This document shows positions 58,301 through 64,000 of a DNA stretch of 64,000 nt, in pieces; position 1 is the stretch's first letter, and every line of letters begins with the position of its first letter. This DNA comes from Tachypleus tridentatus (taxonomy: Eukaryota > Arthropoda > Merostomata > Xiphosura > Limulidae), in the NCBI RefSeq assembly GCF_004210375.1, contig NC_134831.1, positions 1,488,001 through 1,552,000 of the forward strand, in the 5' to 3' direction. The notes beneath the pieces were generated by a model that was not told where the DNA came from, made no database searches, and saw only the letters and a program-made list of their open reading frames with translations. A program made the translations under genes and the position numbers.

Positions 58301-61300
58301 TTTTGTCACTAATGACCAAGTTCTGTAGAATTATCAAAGGTTACAGTTTTGTCACTAATGACCAAGTTCTGTAGAATTATCAAAGGTTACAGTTTTGTCA
58401 CTAATGACCAAGTTCTGTAGAATTATCAAAGGTTACAGTTTTGTCACTAATGACCAAGTTCTGTAGAATTATCAAAGGTTACAGTTTTGTCACTAATGAC
58501 CAAGTTCTGTAGAATTATCAAAGGTTACAGTTTTGTCACTAATGACCAAGTTCTGTAGAATTATCAAAGGTTACAGTTTTGTCACTAATGACCAAGTTCT
58601 GTAGAATTATCAAAGGTTACAGTTTTGTCACTAATGACCAAGTTCTGTAGAATTATCAAAGGTTACAGTTTTGTCACTAATGACCAAGTTCTGTAGAATT
58701 ATCAAAGGTTACAGTTTTGTCACTAATGACCAAGTTCTGTAGAATTATCAAAGGTTACAGTTTTGTCACTAATGACCAAGTTCTGTAGAATTATCAAAGG
58801 TTACAGTTTTGTCACTAATGACCAAGTTCTGTAGAATTATCAAAGGTTACAGTTTTGTCACTAATGACCAAGTTCTGTAGAATTATCAAAGGTTACAGTT
58901 TTGTCACTAATGACCAAGTTCTGTAGAATTATCAAAGGTTACAGTTTTGTCACTAATGACCAACCAAGTTCTGTAGAATTATCAAAGGTTACAGTTTTGT
59001 CACTAATGACCAAGTTCTGTAGAATTATCAAAGGTTACAGTTTTGTCACTAATGACCAACCAAGTTCTTTGTAGAATTATCAAAGGTTACAGTTTTGTCA
59101 CTAATGACCAAGTTCTGTAGAATTATCACCAAGGTTACAGTTTTGTCACTAATGACCAAGTTCTGTAGAATTATCAAAGGTTACAGTTTTGTCACTAATG
59201 ACCAAGTTCTGTAGAATTATCAAAGGTTACAGTTTTGTCACTAATGACCAAGTTCTGTAGAATTATCAAAGGTTACAGTTTTGTCACTAATGACCAAGTT
59301 CTGTAGAATTATCAAAGGTTACAGTTTTGTCACTAATGACCAAGTTCTGTAGAATTATCAAAGGTTACAGTTTTGTCACTAATGACCAAGTTCTGTAGAA
59401 TTATCAAAGGTTACAGTTTTGTCACTAATGACCAAGTTCTGTAGAATTATCAAAGGTTACAGTTTTGTCACTAATGACCAAGTTCTGTAGAATTATCAAA
59501 GGTTACAGTTTTGTCACTAATGACCAAGTTCTGTAGAATTATCAAAGGTTACAGTTTTGTCACTAATGACCAAGTTCTGTAGAATTAAAGGTTACAGTTT
59601 TGTCACTAATGACCAAGTTCTGTAGAATTATCAAAGGTTACAGTTTTGTCACTAATGACCAAGTTCTGTAGAATTATCAAAGGTTACAGTTTTGTCACTA
59701 ATGACCAAGTTCTGTAGAATTATCAAAGGTTACAGTTTTGTCACTAATGACCAAGTTCTGTAGAATTATCAAAGGTTACAGTTTTGTCACTAATGACCAA
59801 GTTCTGTAGAATTATCAAAGGTTACAGTTTTGTCACTAATGACCAAGTTCTGTAGAATTATCAAAGGTTACAGTTTTGTCACTAATGACCAAGTTCTGTA
59901 GAATTATCAAAGGTTACAGTTTTGTCACTAATGACCAAGTTCTGTAGAATTATCAAAGGTTACAGTTTTGTCACTAATGACCAAGTTCTGTAGAATTATC
60001 AAAGGTTACAGTTTTGTCACTAATGACCAAGTTCTGTAGAATTATCAAAGGTTACAGTTTTGTCACTAATGACCAAGTTCTGTAGAATTATCAAAGGTTA
60101 CAGTTTTGTCACTAATGACCAAGTTCTGTAGAATTATCAAAGGTTACAGTTTTGTCACTAATGACCAAGTTCTGTAGAATTATCAAAGGTTACAGTTTTG
60201 TCACTAATGACCAAGTTCTGTAGAATTATCAAAGGTTACAGTTTTGTCACTAATGACCAAGTTCTGTAGAATTATCAAAGGTTACAGTTTTGTCACTAAT
60301 GACCAAGTTCTGTAGAATTATCAAAGGTTACAGTTTTGTCACTAATGACCAAGTTCTGTAGAATTATCAAAGGTTACAGTTTTGTCAACAATGACCAAGT
60401 TCTGTAGAATTATCAAAGGTTACAGCTTTGTCACTAATGACCAAGTTCTGTAGAATTATCAAAGGTTACAGTTTTGTCACTAATGACCAAGTTCTGTAGA
60501 ATTAGTTACAGTTTTGTCACTATGAATTATCAAAGGTTACAGTTTTGTCACTAATGACCAAGTTCTGTAGAATTATCAAAGGTTACAGTTTTGTCACTAA
60601 TGACCAAGTTCTGTAGAATTATCAAAGGTTACAGTTTTGTCACTAATGACCAAGTTCTGTAGAATTATCAAAGGTTACAGTTTTGTCACTAATGACCAAG
60701 TTCTGTAGAATTATCAAAGGTTACAGTTTTGTCACTAATGACCAAGTTCTGTAGAATTATCAAAGGTTACAGTTTTGTCACTAATGACCAAGTTCTGTAG
60801 AATTATCAAAGGTTACAGTTTTGTCACTAATGACCAAGTTCTGTAGAATTATCAAAGGTTACAGTTTTGTCACTAATGACCAAGTTCTGTAGAATTATCA
60901 AAGGTTACAGTTTTGTCACTAATGACCAAGTTCTGTAGAATTATCAAAGGTTACAGTTTTGTCACTAATGACCAAGTTCTGTAGAATTATCAAAGGTTAC
61001 AGTTTTGTCACTAATGACCAAGTTCTGTAGAATTATCAAAGGTTACAGTTTTGTCACTAATGACCAAGTTCTGTAGAATTATCAAAGGTTACAGTTTTGT
61101 CACTAATGACCAAGTTCTGTAGAATTATCAAAGTTACAGTTACAGAATTATTTGTCACTAATGACCAAGTTCTGTAGAATTATCAAAGGTTACAGTTTTG
61201 TCACTAATGACCAAGTTCTGTAGAATTATCAAAGGTTACAGTTTTGTCACTAATGACCAAGTTCTGTAGAATTATCAAAGGTTACAGTTTTGTCACTAAT

Positions 61301-64000
61301 GACCAAGTTCTGTAGAATTATCAAAGGTTACAGTTTTGTCACTAATGACCAAGTTCTGTAGAATTATCAAAGGTTACAGTTTTGTCACTAATGACCAAGT
61401 TCTGTAGAATTATCAAAGGTTACAGTTTTGTCACTAATGACCAAGTTCTGTAGAATTATCAAAGGTTACAGTTTTGTCACTAATGACCAAGTTCTGTAGA
61501 ATTATCAAAGGTTACAGTTTTGTCACTAATGACCAAGTTCTGTAGAATTATCAAAGGTTACAGTTTTGTCACTAATGACCAAGTTCTGTAGAATTATCAA
61601 AGGTTACAGTTTTGTCACTAATGACCAAGTTCTGTAGAATTATCAAAGGTTACAGTTTTGTCACTAATGACCAAGTTCTGTAGAATTATCAAAGGTTACA
61701 GTTTTGTCACTAATGACCAAGTTCTGTAGAATTATCAAAGGTTACAGTTTTGTCACTAATGACCAAGTTCTGTAGAATTATCAAAGGTTACAGTTTTGTC
61801 ACTAATGACCAAGTTCTGTAGAATTATCAAAGGTTACAGTTTTGTCACTAATGACCAAGTTCTGTAGAATTATCAAAGGTTACAGTTTTGTCACTAATGA
61901 CCAAGTTCTGTAGAATTATCAAAGGTTACAGTTTTGTCACTAATGACCAAGTTCTGTAGAATTATCAAAGGTTACAGTTTTGTCACTAATGACCAAGTTC
62001 TGTAGAATTATCAAAGGTTACAGTTTTGTCACTAATGACCAAGTTCTGTAGAATTATCAAAGGTTACAGTTTTGTCACTAATGACCAAGTTCTGTAGAAT
62101 TATCAAAGGTTACAGTTTTGTCACTAATGACCAAGTTCTGTAGAATTATCAAAGGTTACAGTTTTGTCACTAATGACCAAGTTCTGTAGAATTATCAAAG
62201 GTTACAGTTTTGTCACTAATGACCAAGTTCTGTAGAATTATCAAAGGTTACAGTTTTGTCACTAATGACCAAGTTCTGTAGAATTATCAAAGGTTACAGT
62301 TTTGTCACTAATGACCAAGTTCTGTAGAATTATCAAAGGTTACAGTTTTGTCACTAATGACCAAGTTCTGTAGAATTATCAAAGGTTACAGTTTTGTCAC
62401 TAATGACCAAGTTCTGTAGAATTATCAAAGGTTACAGTTTTGTCACTAATGACCAAGTTCTGTAGAATTATCAAAGGTTACAGTTTTGTCAGGTTAATGA
62501 CCAAGTTCTGTAGAATTATCAAAGGTTACAGTTTTGTCACTAATGACCAAGTTCTGTAGAATTATCAAAGGTTACAGTTTTGTCACTAATGACCAAGTTC
62601 TGTAGAATTATCAAAGGTTACAGTTTTGTCACTAATGACCAAGTTCTGTAGAATTATCAAAGGTTACAGTTTTGTCACTAATGACCAAGTTCTGTAGAAT
62701 TATCAAAGGTTACAGTTTTGTCACTAATGACCAAGTTCTGTAGAATTATCTAATGAAGTTCTGTTACAGTTTTTGTCACTAATGACCAAGTTCTGTAGAA
62801 TTATCAAAGGTTACAGTTTTGTCACTAATGACCAAGTTCTGTAGAATTATCAAAGGTTACAGTTTTGTCACTAATGACCAAGTTCTGTAGAATTATCAAA
62901 GGTTACAGTTTTGTCACTAATGACCAAGTTCTGTAGAATTATCAAAGGTTACAGTTTTGTCACTAATGACCAAGTTCTGTAGAATTATCAAAGGTTACAG
63001 TTTTGTCACTAATGACCAAGTTCTGTAGAATTATCAAAGGTTACAGTTTTGTCACTAATGACCAAGTTCTGTAGAATTATCAAAGGTTACAGTTTTGTCA
63101 CTAATGACCAAGTTCTGTAGAATTATCAAAGGTTACAGCTTTGTCACTAATGACCAAGTTCTGTAGAATTATCAAAGGTTACAGTTTTGTACAGTTTTGT
63201 CACTAATGACCAAGTTCTGTAGAATTATCAAAGGTTACAGTTTTGTCACTAATGACCAAGTTCTGTAGAATTATCAAAGGTTACAGTTTTGTCACTAATG
63301 ACCAAGTTCTGTAGAATTATCAAAGGTTACAGTTTTGTCACTAATGACCAAGTTCTGTAGAATTATCAAAGGTTACAGTTTTGTCACTAATGACCAAGTT
63401 CTGTAGAATTATCAAAGGTTACAGTTTTGTCACTAATGACCAAGTTCTGTAGAATTATCAAAGGTTACAGTTTTGTCACTAATGACCAAGTTCTGTAGAA
63501 TTATCAAAGGTTACAGTTTTGTCACTAATGACCAAGTTCTGTAGAATTATCAAAGGTTACAGTTTTGTCACTAATGACCAAGTTCTGTAGAATTATCAAA
63601 GGTTACAGTTTTGTCACTAATGACCAAGTTCTGTAGAATTATCAAAGGTTACAGTTTTGTCACTAATGACCAAGTTCTGTAGAATTATCAAAGGTTACAG
63701 TTTTGTCACTAATGACCAAGTTCTGTAGAATTATCAAAGGTTACAGTTTTGTCACTAATGACCAAGTTCTGTAGAATTATCAAAGGTTACAGTTTTGTCA
63801 CTAATGACCAAGTTCTGTAGAATTATCAAAGGTTACAGTTTTGTCACTAATGACCAAGTTCTGTAGAATTATCAAAGGTTACAGTTTTGTCACTAATGAC
63901 CAAGTTCTGTAGAATTATCAAAGGTTACAGTTTTGTCACTAATGACCAAGTTCTGTAGAATTATCAAAGGTTACAGTTTTGTCACTAATGACCAAGTTCT
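40379..64000. repeat. 46-bp satellite array, about 510 units, running off the window end
   Basis: The unit consists of ACCAAGTTCTGTAGAATTAT, then CAAAGGTTACAGTTTTGTCA, then CTAATG. The first two units (40379-40450) are diverged border units. From about 40450 long blocks are identical (for example 40450-43436 and 46500-49490). Substitutions are rare, the commonest being ACAGCTTTG for ACAGTTTTG. Length scars are frequent, especially from about 49.7 kb on. 46 is not a multiple of three and stops occur in every frame, so it does not code. It is likely heterochromatic or a subtelomeric/pericentromeric-type satellite; the location is inference. Confidence 0.98.

Noticed and set aside
40379..64000. 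CRISPR array or telomere
   Set aside because: The units are contiguous with no unique spacers, the genome is eukaryotic, and there is no TTAGG-type telomere motif.
40379..64000. CENP-B box in the 46-bp satellite
   Set aside because: No match to the TTCG...CGGG pattern; the unit has no CpG at all.

Overview
This is eukaryotic, AT-rich, intron- and repeat-laden animal DNA. The window carries one recognisable protein-coding gene, about thirty SINE copies or fragments and at least eight tandem-repeat arrays. The dominant SINE has a tRNA-like head, a roughly 270-bp body and an A/C-rich tail. It resembles, from memory only, the SINEs abundant in horseshoe crab (Tachypleus/Limulus) genomic sequence, so a chelicerate is my best guess for the organism. 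This is inference, not a search result.

Layout. 1-3.6 kb: mostly unique AT-rich DNA with one SINE and one short SINE insertion. 3.69-12.9 kb, minus strand: a six-exon gene whose spliced product (222 aa) is the mitochondrial peptidyl-tRNA hydrolase MRPL58/ICT1. All five introns have GT-AG borders and consistent phases, and the GGQ motif lies in exon 3. Introns 1 and 3 hold 69-bp and 48-bp minisatellites. 12.9-40.4 kb: intergenic DNA packed with SINEs on both strands (some nested, several with clear target-site duplications), two short fold-back elements of one retroelement-like family, an imperfect 55-bp inverted repeat, and minisatellites with units of 34, 30, 39, about 63 and 56 bp. 40.38-64.0 kb: an uninterrupted 46-bp satellite, about 510 units and 37% of the window, nearly free of substitutions and running off the right end.

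I found no second gene that I can support, no CRISPR array, no rRNA and no genuine tRNA gene. Most short ORFs are chance frames in AT-rich or repeat DNA. The more unusual observations concern repeats: a satellite whose variation is almost all indel scars, some with identical junctions at distant sites; older arrays that vary only by substitution; a 3' tail motif shared by SINE families with different heads; and fold-back elements with a hammerhead-like core.
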